Shown: one piece after another, positions 35,713-44,665 of the stretch
Position numbering within the stretch: the first letter of the stretch is position 1
How the letters are laid out: every line of letters starts with the position of its first letter
Origin: Segetibacter sp.
Lineage (GTDB): Bacteria > Bacteroidota > Bacteroidia > Chitinophagales > Chitinophagaceae
DNA length: 64,000 nucleotides
Assembly: GCA_028288485.1 (NCBI GenBank)
Contig: JAQBNO010000034.1
Span: 33,378-97,377, forward strand
Reading direction: 5' to 3'
Notes under the pieces: generated by a model
What the model was told of the DNA's origin: nothing
Databases searched by the model: none
What the model saw: the letters and a program-made list of their open reading frames with translations, nothing else
Made by a program: the position numbers and the translations under genes

Positions 35713-36638
35713 CAGGCTATATAATCGTTGTCTTCGTTAGTTACTATTTCGGGCAAAACTTCATCGCTCTTCTTTTTTATAAAATAAATAATGCCAAGGC
35801 TTATGAGCATGCTAGCTGCGGCGACGAAAACAGAAACTGAAATATCATCGTTCGAAAGCTTTTTCATGATTTCGCTGCTATTGGCATAATACACCGCGAA
35901 AACGGCGAAGGCATTATTCACAAAATGAATAATGATCGTATACCAGAGGTTACGGGTTACATGATACACCGTACTCAACAAAAGACCGAGTGTGAAAATC
36001 GGCAGCAGTTTAAAAAACGTACCGTGCAACAAACCGAAAACTGCAGAGGTAACTATAATGGCAACCCACGGGTTATTACTCAGCCTGTGTAAAGCTTTTT
36101 GTAAAGCACCTCTAAAAAACACCTCTTCACCTATAGCCGGTAGCAAAGCCATAATTAACAGGTTCAGCAGCAGGTCGCCGACAGAATTCATTTGTAAAAA
36201 AACCTTAAACACCCGGTTGTAAATGGCCTCCTTTTCTAAAAGCACCTTTTGCATTTCGCCAAAATTCATCCGGCCATTTATTTCACCTAACCATCCTACA
36301 AAAGGCTGAACACAAAATAATAGCAGCACGCTTGCAAATAATAATACGGGGGAAACTGTTTTTTGCACGCCTATATACGGCAGTGCCCTGGGGGAAGAAA
36401 AATAGCCGAACAAAAAAGCAGGAATAATAAATGAAACAGTTGAGGTGAGTACCTGGCCCCATTTAAATCTCGCGGTAAAATGTGAAGGAATGGCTGCAGT
36501 TTTATCCTGTAACAGAGCATACAGATCTTTAAAGAAATAGGATGCAATAAGAAAATCAATAAAAAAAAAACCGGCTGCCAACATCAAAAAAGATAAAAAT
36601 TGAATAGCCGGCGGTTGATATTTTAAGTAAGTGTTCAT
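35712..36638 (-). CDS. CPBP-family intramembrane glutamic protease (CAAX protease-like)
   Basis: 308 aa, about eight membrane segments. The catalytic motifs of the ABI/CPBP family are all present: EEVFFRGALQ (EExxxR), FGLLHGTFFKL (FxxxH) and HFVNNAFAV (HxxxN). The substrate is unknown; bacterial members are linked to bacteriocin immunity and membrane proteolysis. A hydrophilic C-terminal tail (DEVLPEIVTNEDNDYIA) follows the last segment. Confidence 0.92.
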   Translation of the reverse strand: MNTYLKYQPPAIQFLSFLMLAAGFFFIDFLIASYFFKDLYALLQDKTAAIPSHFTARFKWGQVLTSTVSFIIPAFLFGYFSSPRALPYIGVQKTVSPVLLFASVLLLFCVQPFVGWLGEINGRMNFGEMQKVLLEKEAIYNRVFKVFLQMNSVGDLLLNLLIMALLPAIGEEVFFRGALQKALHRLSNNPWVAIIVTSAVFGLLHGTFFKLLPIFTLGLLLSTVYHVTRNLWYTIIIHFVNNAFAVFAVYYANSSEIMKKLSNDDISVSVFVAAASMLISLGIIYFIKKKSDEVLPEIVTNEDNDYIA

Positions 36639-36762
36639 AAATCAGCTACGAATAAGGTTGTATTTTTGCGCTCCTTATTTTAGGCGCAAGATACACGATG
36701 GAACTTATTTACCGCAAGTTGTACGATTTGCTTGCACGCTTAGAACGATTTAACAAAGTATC

Positions 36763-37800
36763 ATGATTAGTATTGGCAATATTAAATTACCTGGTTTTCC
36801 CCTTTTACTGGCTCCTATGGAAGACGTCAGTGATCCGCCTTTTCGCGCAGTATGCAAAGAAAACGGTGCAGACTTGATGTACACCGAATTCATTAGCAGT
36901 GAGGGGTTAATACGCGATGCGATTAAAAGCCGCAAGAAGCTGGACATATTTGACTATGAAAAACCAATAGGCATCCAGATTTTTGGCGGCGACGAAGACA
37001 GCCTTGCTATGGCTGCAAAAATTGTTGATGTAACCAATCCCGATCTGCTCGACATTAATTTTGGCTGCCCGGTAAAAAAAGTTGCCTGCAAAGGTGCAGG
37101 AGCAGGTGTGCTGAAAGATATAAACCTGATGGTTCGACTCACCGATGCAGTTGTTAAGTCAACTTCACTTCCGGTTACCGTAAAGACCCGCCTTGGTTGG
37201 GATGATAATACTAAAAACATTGAAGAGGTGGCAGAGCGCCTGCAGGATGTCGGCATCAAGGCCCTTGCCATTCATGGCCGTACCCGCAGCCAGATGTATA
37301 AAGGCGAAGCCGACTGGACACTGATTGCCAAAGTGAAAAACAATCCCCGTATTCATATACCCATTTTCGGAAATGGAGATATCGATAGTCCACAAAAAAC
37401 CGTTGAATACAAAAACCGTTATGGAGTTGACGGCATTATGATCGGTCGTGCAGCAATAGGTTATCCATGGATCTTCCGGGAGATTCACCATTACATGCAA
37501 ACAGGCGAATTGCTGCCCACTCCCACTGTTGAAGAACGGGTGGCGGTGAGTAAAAACCATCTGCGTAAATCGGTTGAATGGAAAGGAACTGTTGTAGGCA
37601 TCAACGAAATGCGCCGGCATTATGCCAACTATCTAAAAGGATTGCCCGGTATTAAAGAATTTCGCAACAAGTTGGTAACTCTAAAAGAAATGGAAGAGGT
37701 GGAAGCTGTGCTTGACGACGTTCAACGCTATTATGAAGGTTTCGAAGTTGAAAGAGCGCCGATAGTGTTGGAGAACTATCATGAGCATTGCGCAATATAG
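36763..37800 (+). CDS. dusB: tRNA-dihydrouridine synthase B
   Basis: 345 aa. Flavin-dependent reduction of uridine in tRNA. TIM-barrel motifs: LAPMEDVSDPPFRAVCK, DLLDINFGCPVKKVACKGAG with the active-site Cys, IHGRTRSQMYKG and GIMIGRAAIGYPWIFREI; the C-terminal helical domain binds tRNA. A TATTTTTG that fits a Bacteroidota -7 lies at 36661-36668; its upstream partner does not match. A C+G-rich hairpin near 37884-37899 could end the transcript. Confidence 0.94.
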   Translation: MISIGNIKLPGFPLLLAPMEDVSDPPFRAVCKENGADLMYTEFISSEGLIRDAIKSRKKLDIFDYEKPIGIQIFGGDEDSLAMAAKIVDVTNPDLLDINFGCPVKKVACKGAGAGVLKDINLMVRLTDAVVKSTSLPVTVKTRLGWDDNTKNIEEVAERLQDVGIKALAIHGRTRSQMYKGEADWTLIAKVKNNPRIHIPIFGNGDIDSPQKTVEYKNRYGVDGIMIGRAAIGYPWIFREIHHYMQTGELLPTPTVEERVAVSKNHLRKSVEWKGTVVGINEMRRHYANYLKGLPGIKEFRNKLVTLKEMEEVEAVLDDVQRYYEGFEVERAPIVLENYHEHCAI

Positions 37801-37932
37801 TAGAACCAGGATTTGTTGGGATTTTTAAGAGATTGGGAGGAAATTTTGGTACCGCTCCTTTTGTCCTACCATTGAACTTCTGTTCCCGCCTCGGCGGGAC
37901 TCTTTTACTTTTGGATTTCTGAAAATTTGTAC

Positions 37933-38880
37933 TTAAAACCCCTCACAACACTTCCAAACCGTATCTAAAAACCACCCTTTCGAATCAAGAATATGATGCA
38001 TGGGAGTAAATCCGCTTTTGTTAGCCAGCTCATCTGTTTGCTCTATGGTGTATTTTTGAGCTATCTCCATAAAGATCGCTTCGCCTTCCGCAAAGTGAAA
38101 TGACTCATCGGCAACGTTTACCTGTTGTTCTGTAGAGCTGACAAGAAAACTTTTACAGGCACCGGTCGATGGATCGTACGTTGGAAAATGATAAAAGTTT
38201 TCAATCACAAAATCCCCTTTCAATTCATCATTTATGCGAAGTAAAAGATTGAGATTGAAATCACGGGTATAACCTGCTTTATCATTATAAGCATCTAAAA
38301 TAGTTTTCGGATTTTTTTTCAGGTCGAAGCCTATTAAAGCCAGGTCGCCGGGTAATAAATGTTTTCGTATTGCTTTACAAAATTCCCCCGCTTTTTCGTG
38401 AGGAACATTCCCAATGTTTCCACCTAAAAACAAGACTACTTTTATTTTGTTGGATAATATTTTTGCTTTCTCAAGCATAGCAAAATACTCGCCATTCAAA
38501 CCCTGCATTCTTAATTCCGGTAGCCTTTGGGGCAGTTGGCTGTATAGCTGGTTTATAATATTACCGGAAATATCTACCGGGAAATAGGTGAAGTTTATTT
38601 TCCTCTCTACCAGTTCTTTTAAAAGGTAAAATGATTTAGTCGCATCTCCCGCACCTAATTCAACTATGTCAAATTCAGTATTCAGTTCGGTTAAAACTGA
38701 AACGATCTCCGCGGTTTTCTCGGTAAAGATTTCATATTCGCATTTCGTAGGGTAATACTCCTGCGAGGTCATGATTTTTTGAAACAACTTATCTCCTTTT
38801 GCATCATAAAAATACTTCGACTGAAGATATTTGTCTTTTGCAGACAACCCTTTAAGAACATCCTCTAAAAATTGATTCAT
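37933..38880 (-). CDS. egtD: L-histidine N-alpha-methyltransferase EgtD
   Basis: 315 aa. Trimethylates histidine to hercynine, the first step of ergothioneine synthesis. EgtD-type start: YFYDAKGDKLFQKIMTSQEY, YPTKCEYEIF; SAM motif FDIVELGAGDATKSFYLL; and the VVLFLGGNIGNVPHEKAGEF substrate loop. The C-terminal KGWFLDTVWKC completes it. Follows egtB by 6 bp. No egtC or egtE homologue is in view, so those steps are elsewhere or non-canonical. Confidence 0.93.
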   Translation of the reverse strand: MNQFLEDVLKGLSAKDKYLQSKYFYDAKGDKLFQKIMTSQEYYPTKCEYEIFTEKTAEIVSVLTELNTEFDIVELGAGDATKSFYLLKELVERKINFTYFPVDISGNIINQLYSQLPQRLPELRMQGLNGEYFAMLEKAKILSNKIKVVLFLGGNIGNVPHEKAGEFCKAIRKHLLPGDLALIGFDLKKNPKTILDAYNDKAGYTRDFNLNLLLRINDELKGDFVIENFYHFPTYDPSTGACKSFLVSSTEQQVNVADESFHFAEGEAIFMEIAQKYTIEQTDELANKSGFTPMHHILDSKGWFLDTVWKCCEGF

Positions 38881-38886
38881 GTTTTG

Positions 38887-40038
38887 CTATTGTGCAAGCC
38901 TTATGCCCGTGTATTGCCAGCGTAAGTGTGGATGAAAAAAGTTACGGTATGTTTTCCGGCTGTGACCGGGAGAGGTTACATCAGAAGCACCACGCAACAC
39001 CTTTTGGTTTACCATAAATTTGCCGTTGTATTCACCTATTGCACCTGGTGCTTTTTTAAACCCGGGGTAAGGCAAATAAGCGCTCTCGGTCCATTCCCAA
39101 CGGCTTCCCCAGGTTATTTGGTCTGCTGCAGCCTCCCATTCAAACTCAGTCGGCAATCGCATTTTTTTCCACGATGCGAAGGCGGAGGCTTCATAAAAGC
39201 TTATGTGATTAAGAATGCCGTGCACATCTACAGCCTGTAATCCCTGGAAGGTGAAATAATGCCATTGACCATCTATGGAGTGCCAATACAAGGGAGATTC
39301 TACCTTGTTATTTCTCACCCAATCCAGGCCTTCTGCATGCCACAACGTAAAGTTCTTATAACCTCCTGCATTAATAAATTCTATATACTCCCCGTTTGTA
39401 ACCAGCCCTTTGGCTATTTTAAGCGGCTCCAGGTATACTTTATGTCTTCCCAACTCATTGTCGAAACAAAAGCCACTTTCGTTAAAGCCTATTTCATAAA
39501 TGCCTTCATTAATAGAAATTAAATGGTCAGCGCCAGGAATATTCTGAACTGTTGAAACCTGGTTTTTACTATAAGCAGGAAACAACGGGTTATTTCCTAA
39601 AATGTACTTTATGTCGGTGTATAAAAGCTCCTGGTGTTGTTCTTCGTGATTCAAGCCTAATGTGATCAACTCTTCCACTTCTTTACTGCAACCGCATTCC
39701 ATCAATTTCGTCATGGCCTCGTCTACGTATTTGCGGTATTGGTAAATGCTGCTGACAGTTGGGCGGCTTAAGTTTCCGCGATCTGTACGTATTACCCTGG
39801 CACCTACCGTTTCATAATAACTATTAAATACATAATTATAATCCGGGTTGAATTCCTGGTATCCTGTGTAATTGTCTTTCAAAATGAACGTTTCGAAAAA
39901 CCAGGTTGTGTGGCCGATATGCCATTTAGGAGGACTTACATCTGCTACCGGCTGAACCACATAATCTTCCGTTTCTAACGGTTCACAAATGTCTTCCGTT
40001 CTTTTGCGGGTAGCTTTATATCTTTCAAGAAGCGTCAT
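38887..40038 (-). CDS. egtB: Ergothioneine biosynthesis protein EgtB (iron sulfoxide synthase)
   Basis: 383 aa. DinB-like N-terminal iron-binding domain with PPKWHIGHTTWFFETFIL and LGLNHEEQHQELLYTD (the His ligands), then an FGE-sulfatase-like domain (GHTxx, RLPTEFEWEAAADQITWGSRW and GASDVTSPGHSRKTYRNFF). It joins hercynine with gamma-glutamylcysteine or cysteine and forms the sulfoxide. Starts the egtB-egtD pair. The two-enzyme layout is usual in bacteria without the mycobacterial five-gene cluster. Confidence 0.92.
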   Translation of the reverse strand: MTLLERYKATRKRTEDICEPLETEDYVVQPVADVSPPKWHIGHTTWFFETFILKDNYTGYQEFNPDYNYVFNSYYETVGARVIRTDRGNLSRPTVSSIYQYRKYVDEAMTKLMECGCSKEVEELITLGLNHEEQHQELLYTDIKYILGNNPLFPAYSKNQVSTVQNIPGADHLISINEGIYEIGFNESGFCFDNELGRHKVYLEPLKIAKGLVTNGEYIEFINAGGYKNFTLWHAEGLDWVRNNKVESPLYWHSIDGQWHYFTFQGLQAVDVHGILNHISFYEASAFASWKKMRLPTEFEWEAAADQITWGSRWEWTESAYLPYPGFKKAPGAIGEYNGKFMVNQKVLRGASDVTSPGHSRKTYRNFFHPHLRWQYTGIRLAQ

Positions 40039-40127
40039 ACTGGTAAATATGGTTCTGTTGAATAGTTAATTGAATGCATAAAAATAAGGTCGTGACTATG
40101 ATAAAAAAGTAGAAAAACTTACTGCAA

Positions 40128-40217
40128 GTACAAGTGCCCGCCCCGCCGATTGCCTTTCGAACGGGAGTGACACAACCCGTGTTCGATAAAGATCTACGGT
40201 TTGTCCCACAAATTTTT
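40128..40217 (+). repeat. Dispersed intergenic repeat, core split by a ~27-bp insert
   Basis: GTACAAGTG, then a C+G-rich insert CCCGCCCCGCCGATTGCC..., then GGGAGTGACACAACCCGTG and a CGGTTTGTCCCACAAATTTT tail. The insert sits where type 2 copies have their hairpin. Confidence 0.75.
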
Positions 40218-40245
40218 GTTTTTCAAAACCCTTTTTTTCCAAATC

Positions 40246-41817
40246 TTACCTGGAATTATCTATATACATTTTTAACTGTGAAATGGTTCGAATTTTGAAA
40301 TCACTGGCCTGTTTTCTTCTCATCATTACAGCATAAGCGTTATTAAAACCAATGGGTTTCAGCCATTTTATTTTGTACCGGCGTAGAAATTCATCGTGCA
40401 CGTATTCATAAACGGTCTCTTTATTCCCGATAATCTTTTGAACCGTATTATTTTTCGCCTGCAGGATAACGAGCAGACCTGTTCCGGTATATTCAGGGTA
40501 TAGATCTATTTGGTTATTTGTAAGTGCATCAAAACAAATTTTCGTGCCCCCTAACCCTGTTTTTGTTTCAACCTCCAGATCGGTATTTCCTGTCAATAAC
40601 ATGGCGTACATCTGCAACAAAATATACTGTTCGCCAAAGATCTTTGAACCCATTCTTATGATTCCCTTGTGTCCGTTCCGCGGCAGCTTATATAATTTAT
40701 GTTCTATCAGAAAGTCTTTGGCTACTTTTTCCGGTGATTGCTTCAGGTAGTCAACCTTATAATTCAGTTCGGTCATCACCGAATCGTTAATCTTACCACA
40801 CAGCAGGTTAAGCGCCGGCTCCAGTTCCGGGTACTTTTGTAAAACTTCCTGCCGCACAATTGGCGCGGCGTAATAGGGTGGAAATATCTTTTTATCATCT
40901 TCAAGTACAACAAGGTCATACGCCTTTAATCTTCCATCGGTGCTGTAACCGCTGATAACATCCAGTTGATTTTCATACGCGGCCTTATACATCACAGCAT
41001 CGCTGATAACAACCGTTCTTATATCCAGGCCGTACTTGTCTTTCAAGCCCAGGTAACCGTCGCTTCTGCCCATAAACTCCGGCGTAAAACCAGCCAGCAT
41101 TTTACTACCATAAGCCGAAGGAAGCAGGTAAAAAGAGGACAGAACAATTAGTAGTACGGGAACAATTATAATGGCAGCTTTCGTTTTCTTTATATCCAGA
41201 TGCTGCGCCTTCGCAAGCAGGAAGTCAAAAATGATGGCCAGCAATGCCGCAGGAATTGCACCCGCCAAAATCATATTTGTATTATTTAAAGCTATCCCAC
41301 CAAAAATAAATTCGCCTAATCCGCCTGCCGCAATGTATGCGGCAAGTGTTGCCACACCTACATTTATAACGGTTGCAGTGCGAATACCGGCAAGTATTAC
41401 GGGCATTGCCAAAGGAAGCTCAACTTTAAAAAGGATCTGCCACGAACTCATCCCCATGCCTTTTGCGGCATCTGTAACCGCGGCATTTACCTGTTCTATG
41501 CCGGTAAAAGTATTGCGGATAATAGGCAGAAAAGCATATAGCATCAGGGCTACAATTGCCGGCTTTGCTCCAATACCCAATAAAGGGATCATGAAGCCAA
41601 GCAGGGCAATACTTGGTATTGTTTGCAAAATTCCGGCGAAGCCAAGAACAGCACCGCTCCATTTTTTTCTCCTGCTGATCCAAATTCCGGCCGGTACACC
41701 AACTATTATCGACAAGAGCAGAGAAATAAACGTGAGCCCAATATGAGCCAGTGTTTGCTCGAGCAATTTACCGGATTGCTGCTGCATAAAATCCCAAAGG
41801 CCCTGTTGTTCATTCAT
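40246..41817 (-). CDS. Osmolyte ABC transporter, fused permease and substrate-binding protein (OpuCB/C-like)
   Basis: 523 aa. N-terminal ~210 residues are the permease with the EAA-like loop GMGMSSWQILFKVELPLAMPVIL; the C-terminal ~290 residues are an extracytoplasmic OpuAC-type glycine betaine/choline-binding domain (YGSKMLAGFTPEFMG, TNNQIDLYPEYTGTGLLVI). This fused design is common in Bacteroidota. It overlaps the ATPase gene by 8 bp (stop codon of one over the start of the next), so they are coupled. Import of betaine or related osmoprotectant. Confidence 0.92.
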   Translation of the reverse strand: MNEQQGLWDFMQQQSGKLLEQTLAHIGLTFISLLLSIIVGVPAGIWISRRKKWSGAVLGFAGILQTIPSIALLGFMIPLLGIGAKPAIVALMLYAFLPIIRNTFTGIEQVNAAVTDAAKGMGMSSWQILFKVELPLAMPVILAGIRTATVINVGVATLAAYIAAGGLGEFIFGGIALNNTNMILAGAIPAALLAIIFDFLLAKAQHLDIKKTKAAIIIVPVLLIVLSSFYLLPSAYGSKMLAGFTPEFMGRSDGYLGLKDKYGLDIRTVVISDAVMYKAAYENQLDVISGYSTDGRLKAYDLVVLEDDKKIFPPYYAAPIVRQEVLQKYPELEPALNLLCGKINDSVMTELNYKVDYLKQSPEKVAKDFLIEHKLYKLPRNGHKGIIRMGSKIFGEQYILLQMYAMLLTGNTDLEVETKTGLGGTKICFDALTNNQIDLYPEYTGTGLLVILQAKNNTVQKIIGNKETVYEYVHDEFLRRYKIKWLKPIGFNNAYAVMMRRKQASDFKIRTISQLKMYIDNSR

Positions 41818-42778
41818 TAACTAACGTATTTTTATATTGCGTGTAAGCAGCCAATAGAGAAGCAACATCAATCTGCCTTTTATCATTGTTGTTAATGGAG
41901 ACAAACCTTTGGAACCCTGTTTGTCCTGCTGCAGAAATTGTTTCTAAAACATTCCACAAGCTATTGCCGGGGGAGAATTCGTTTTCTTCTATACCATTAA
42001 TTGCTTTTGGCAAAAGTGTCCACACGTCTTTAATTAAGATGCTTTCAAGTTCCAGTTGAAAACGTTGTTCTTTTAAGAATGAACTGACAAAACTGCTGGC
42101 CGGCCTAAAAAGCAAGTCGACAGCTTTCCCTATTTGTACAATTCTTCCCTGATCCAAGAGGCAAACGCGGTCTCCAAGTTCAAACGCCTCCTGTACATCG
42201 TGGGTAACCATAACGATCGTCTTTTTTTTCAATTCATCAAGTGTGGCAAATTCTTTTCTTATCGCCGCCCGGGTAACAGGGTCTAGTGCCCCTAAAGGTT
42301 CGTCCATTAATAATACCGGCTGGTATGCTGCCAATGCTCTTGCAAGTCCAACCCTTTGTTGCTGGCCGCCGCTCAGTTTCGAGGGAAACACATGCATAAA
42401 TTCTTTCGGCAACCGCAATTTCTCCAATAATTCAAGTGTTCGGTTTTCCGTTTTCCTTTTGTCCCATTTAAGCAGGTTGGGAACAATAGCAATATTTTCG
42501 GCAACAGTGTAATGCGGAAATAGTCCATGGTGCTGCAATACATAGCCAATACCTCTTCTCAATTGCTCCGGCTGCCCGTCATGTATATTCTTCCCGTTAA
42601 CAATAATATTTCCTGCAGTTGGTTCAGTTAGCCGGTTAATCATTCGCAACGTCGTTGTTTTACCGCACCCGCTTGTTCCCAATAATACCAGCGTCTCACC
42701 TTCCTTCACTTCAAATGAAATATCGTCGACCGCTTTCGTGTTTTTATAATGTTTGCTAACATTTTCCAGTTTTATCAT
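41810..42778 (-). CDS. Osmolyte ABC transporter ATPase (OpuCA/ProV-like)
   Basis: 322 aa. Walker A GTSGCGKTTTLRMINRL, Q-loop LQHHGLFPHYTVAENIAIV, signature SKLSGGQQQRVGLARALA, Walker B VLLMDEPLGALDPVTRA and H-loop VTHDVQEA. A C-terminal ~90-residue extension (ESILIKDVWTLLPKAINGIE) takes the place of the usual CBS regulatory domain. Upstream of the permease gene, coupled. Confidence 0.93.
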   Translation of the reverse strand: MIKLENVSKHYKNTKAVDDISFEVKEGETLVLLGTSGCGKTTTLRMINRLTEPTAGNIIVNGKNIHDGQPEQLRRGIGYVLQHHGLFPHYTVAENIAIVPNLLKWDKRKTENRTLELLEKLRLPKEFMHVFPSKLSGGQQQRVGLARALAAYQPVLLMDEPLGALDPVTRAAIRKEFATLDELKKKTIVMVTHDVQEAFELGDRVCLLDQGRIVQIGKAVDLLFRPASSFVSSFLKEQRFQLELESILIKDVWTLLPKAINGIEENEFSPGNSLWNVLETISAAGQTGFQRFVSINNNDKRQIDVASLLAAYTQYKNTLVNE

Positions 42779-42866
42779 TCCTTCGTTTGTGCAGGGTGAT
42801 TGAAAGCAGTTTTGCTTTTACGATACAATTTACTTTTATCCGATCATTTTGTTCGAGAATACTGAG

Positions 42867-42929
42867 TTTTTTTGTGGGAGCCGGGCTACGGGATCTATAT
42901 GCAAAAGCCGTTGCGTCGCACTCTTGTAC
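42867..42929 (-). repeat. Dispersed intergenic repeat, core type
   Basis: Minus strand: GTACAAGAGTGCGACGCAAC, GGCTTTTGC..., then GCCCGGCTCCCACAAAAAAA. In the 335-bp gap 42779-43113, together with the terminator at 43053. Confidence 0.88.
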
Positions 42930-43052
42930 TATATTTCTTTGTTCGGGTTTTATCTCAAAGTCATTTATAATTATTTATTCCTCTATCGATAACATAATAT
43001 AAGCAGGTTAACTACCTCGTCTTGTAAATGAAAAGGAAGCAATAACAAGCAC

Positions 43053-43078
43053 AAAAAAACCTCCGCATTACGGAGGTT
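43053..43078 (-). terminator. Terminator for the PepSY-like gene
   Basis: Minus strand: AACCTCCG pairs with CGGAGGTT around TAATG, then TTTTTTTG. Confidence 0.85.
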
Positions 43079-43113
43079 CCCTCATTTACGATTGCCTGTT
43101 ACGATTGCTATTC

Positions 43114-43551
43114 TTATTTCTTATTTCTTTTAAATATCGAAAGATTGCTGTGGTCAGATACTTTAAGAACAATTGATTCTTTTTCATTTTCAGCAGAGAT
43201 GAAATAAGCTGCTTCATCAGTTCCTTCGAAATAAATCGCTTCTTTTACATCATATTCTCCGAATTTCTTAGCGATGCTTCTTTTTGCAGCTACAGGAATG
43301 TCGTCGAGGCTAACAGCTTTGCTGGTTCCGATGATTTCGCCAGTCAGACTGTAAAAAGCTTCCATCCTAACATTATTTAAAGTAAAAGTTGCCTTTGCGT
43401 ATGCATCTTCTGCAAGCCAGGTAACTTCAGAAGCCTGGCTAAATTCGGATTGAAAATTGTTTTTAACAAAAGAAGAGACTTTTTTAGGTGCAGCGAAAGC
43501 ACTTGTACCCATCGTTACCACTACTAAAGCGGCCATTAATAACTTTTTCAT
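43114..43551 (-). CDS. Secreted PepSY-like small protein, copy 1
   Basis: 145 aa: signal peptide MKKLLMAALVVVTMGTSAFA then two PepSY-like repeats with the F-x-x-E-F-x-x-A-x-x-V-x-W pattern (QSEFSQASEVTWLAED). It is a diverged paralogue of the 53385 gene (e.g. VKATFTLNNVRMEAFYSLTGE against VKATFTLDNEPMTALFNLDAD). Family members are periplasmic/outer-envelope proteins of Bacteroidota, function unknown; PepSY domains are linked to peptidase inhibition. Promoter-like TACTTTTG lies ~65 bp upstream on the minus strand. Confidence 0.85.
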   Translation of the reverse strand: MKKLLMAALVVVTMGTSAFAAPKKVSSFVKNNFQSEFSQASEVTWLAEDAYAKATFTLNNVRMEAFYSLTGEIIGTSKAVSLDDIPVAAKRSIAKKFGEYDVKEAIYFEGTDEAAYFISAENEKESIVLKVSDHSNLSIFKRNKK

Positions 43552-43916
43552 AATTGTAGTTTTTTATAATTTCTTAAATGTTGTCATTTGTTTTTGATTG
43601 ACGAGTCAAAAGTAAAATGCGGAAGGTGGCGCAGCAACCCCTATGTGACGAACTAGCATTTACCAACCCTGGAAAGTGATGAATGGCAACGGCAGTGAAA
43701 ATATCAATTGGCTAGAAAGCAGTGCCAGCCGGCGTTTCATTAAATTTTACTGCGAAGGAAGAAAGACATGAAAAATCATGTAAAAATCTTATTCCGGCAA
43801 AGTCAACTTGATGAATGGTAGTACAACGTTGGTTACTTTAAAGAATTTATCTGTCCTGGTGCATCGCCAATAACTAAGCACTTAGAGCTTTTCATGTTTT
43901 ACCCATCAGTTATGTT

Positions 43917-44163
43917 TTTCTTTTTTTCCTGATAAAAAAAGAAACAAAAAAATCAAGACCCCAAGAAAAGGCAACTTTTCAAATAGAATAAGCATGAAAA
44001 ACAAATGCTGAAGCCACAGTAGCACTAACGCCCCTAATCAAGGTACAAGGAAAGAAACGGGATGTAATCGTTTCTTTCTTGATTTTTCTTTGCCCGCGGC
44101 TGAAGGCATTTCGCACGGCGTTACTTTCTTTTCGTCAGCGAAAAGAAAGCAACAGACCTTGCG
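43917..44163. repeat. MITE-like inverted-repeat element
   Basis: Within the 754-bp gene-free stretch 43552-44305. Left hairpin 43917-43951 (TTTCTTTTTTT/AAAAAAAGAAA with CCTGAT loop) leads into CAAAAAAATCAAG. Right side has TTCTTGATTTTTCTTTG, then GTTACTTTCTTTTCG/CGAAAAGAAAGCAAC (44129-44163, loop TCAG). The AAAAATCAAG/CTTGATTTTT blocks are inverted. No transposase. I see nothing else in the gap. Confidence 0.5.
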
Positions 44164-44305
44164 TATAAGCAAGATTTTACACAAATCACGTCTTACAACA
44201 GTTACTTAAGTGAACGACCTGGAATGGTAATAAAATAAAAACCAAAAAAGGTAGAATAAGGTGAGATTGTGTTACAAAAAGAGAGGCCTGTTCTTTAAGG
44301 TCTTG

Positions 44306-44665
44306 CTACCATTTTTCATCCTCAGGAATATTACCGGTTTTGCTGCTAAAAGATCTCCTGGCTGCTATTTTTTGCAACTGCCTTTCAATTATCATGTGTG
44401 CAATAATTTCTCCTGCCGGTGTATTAACTGAGTTATTTAAAAGAGTCTTCAGCTTTTTCTCGGAAATATCAAGGCGATATAACACAGAGATAAGAAGGGA
44501 AAAATTATTTGTGATTAAGTAATTCAGGTGTTCGGCAAGTAATTTTTGTAAATCAATGTGAGTTTCAATATGAACGCGAAATTCTATTGGAACCTTTTTA
44601 AGTTCATCAACAATTTCTCTTATAAAATCCTCCTTTATTAAGTTCAGGTTCATCATATTGTCCAA
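44306..44665 (-). CDS. Conserved hypothetical helical protein
   Basis: 119 aa, no signal peptide or membrane segment, with EIVDELKKVPIEFRVHIE, KLLAEHLNYLITNNFSLLIS and IIAHMIIERQLQKIAARRS. It follows TIGR02757 directly: its TTG start abuts the upstream stop (TAATTG), and an ATG at 44656 is also in frame. The context is the only clue. No function is known to me. Confidence 0.7.
   Translation of the reverse strand: MDNMMNLNLIKEDFIREIVDELKKVPIEFRVHIETHIDLQKLLAEHLNYLITNNFSLLISVLYRLDISEKKLKTLLNNSVNTPAGEIIAHMIIERQLQKIAARRSFSSKTGNIPEDEKW

Noticed and set aside
37884..37899. TCCCGCC/GGCGGGA hairpin after dusB
   Set aside because: Possible terminator but the loop is only 2 nt if fully paired and the T run is weak; left out of the feature list.
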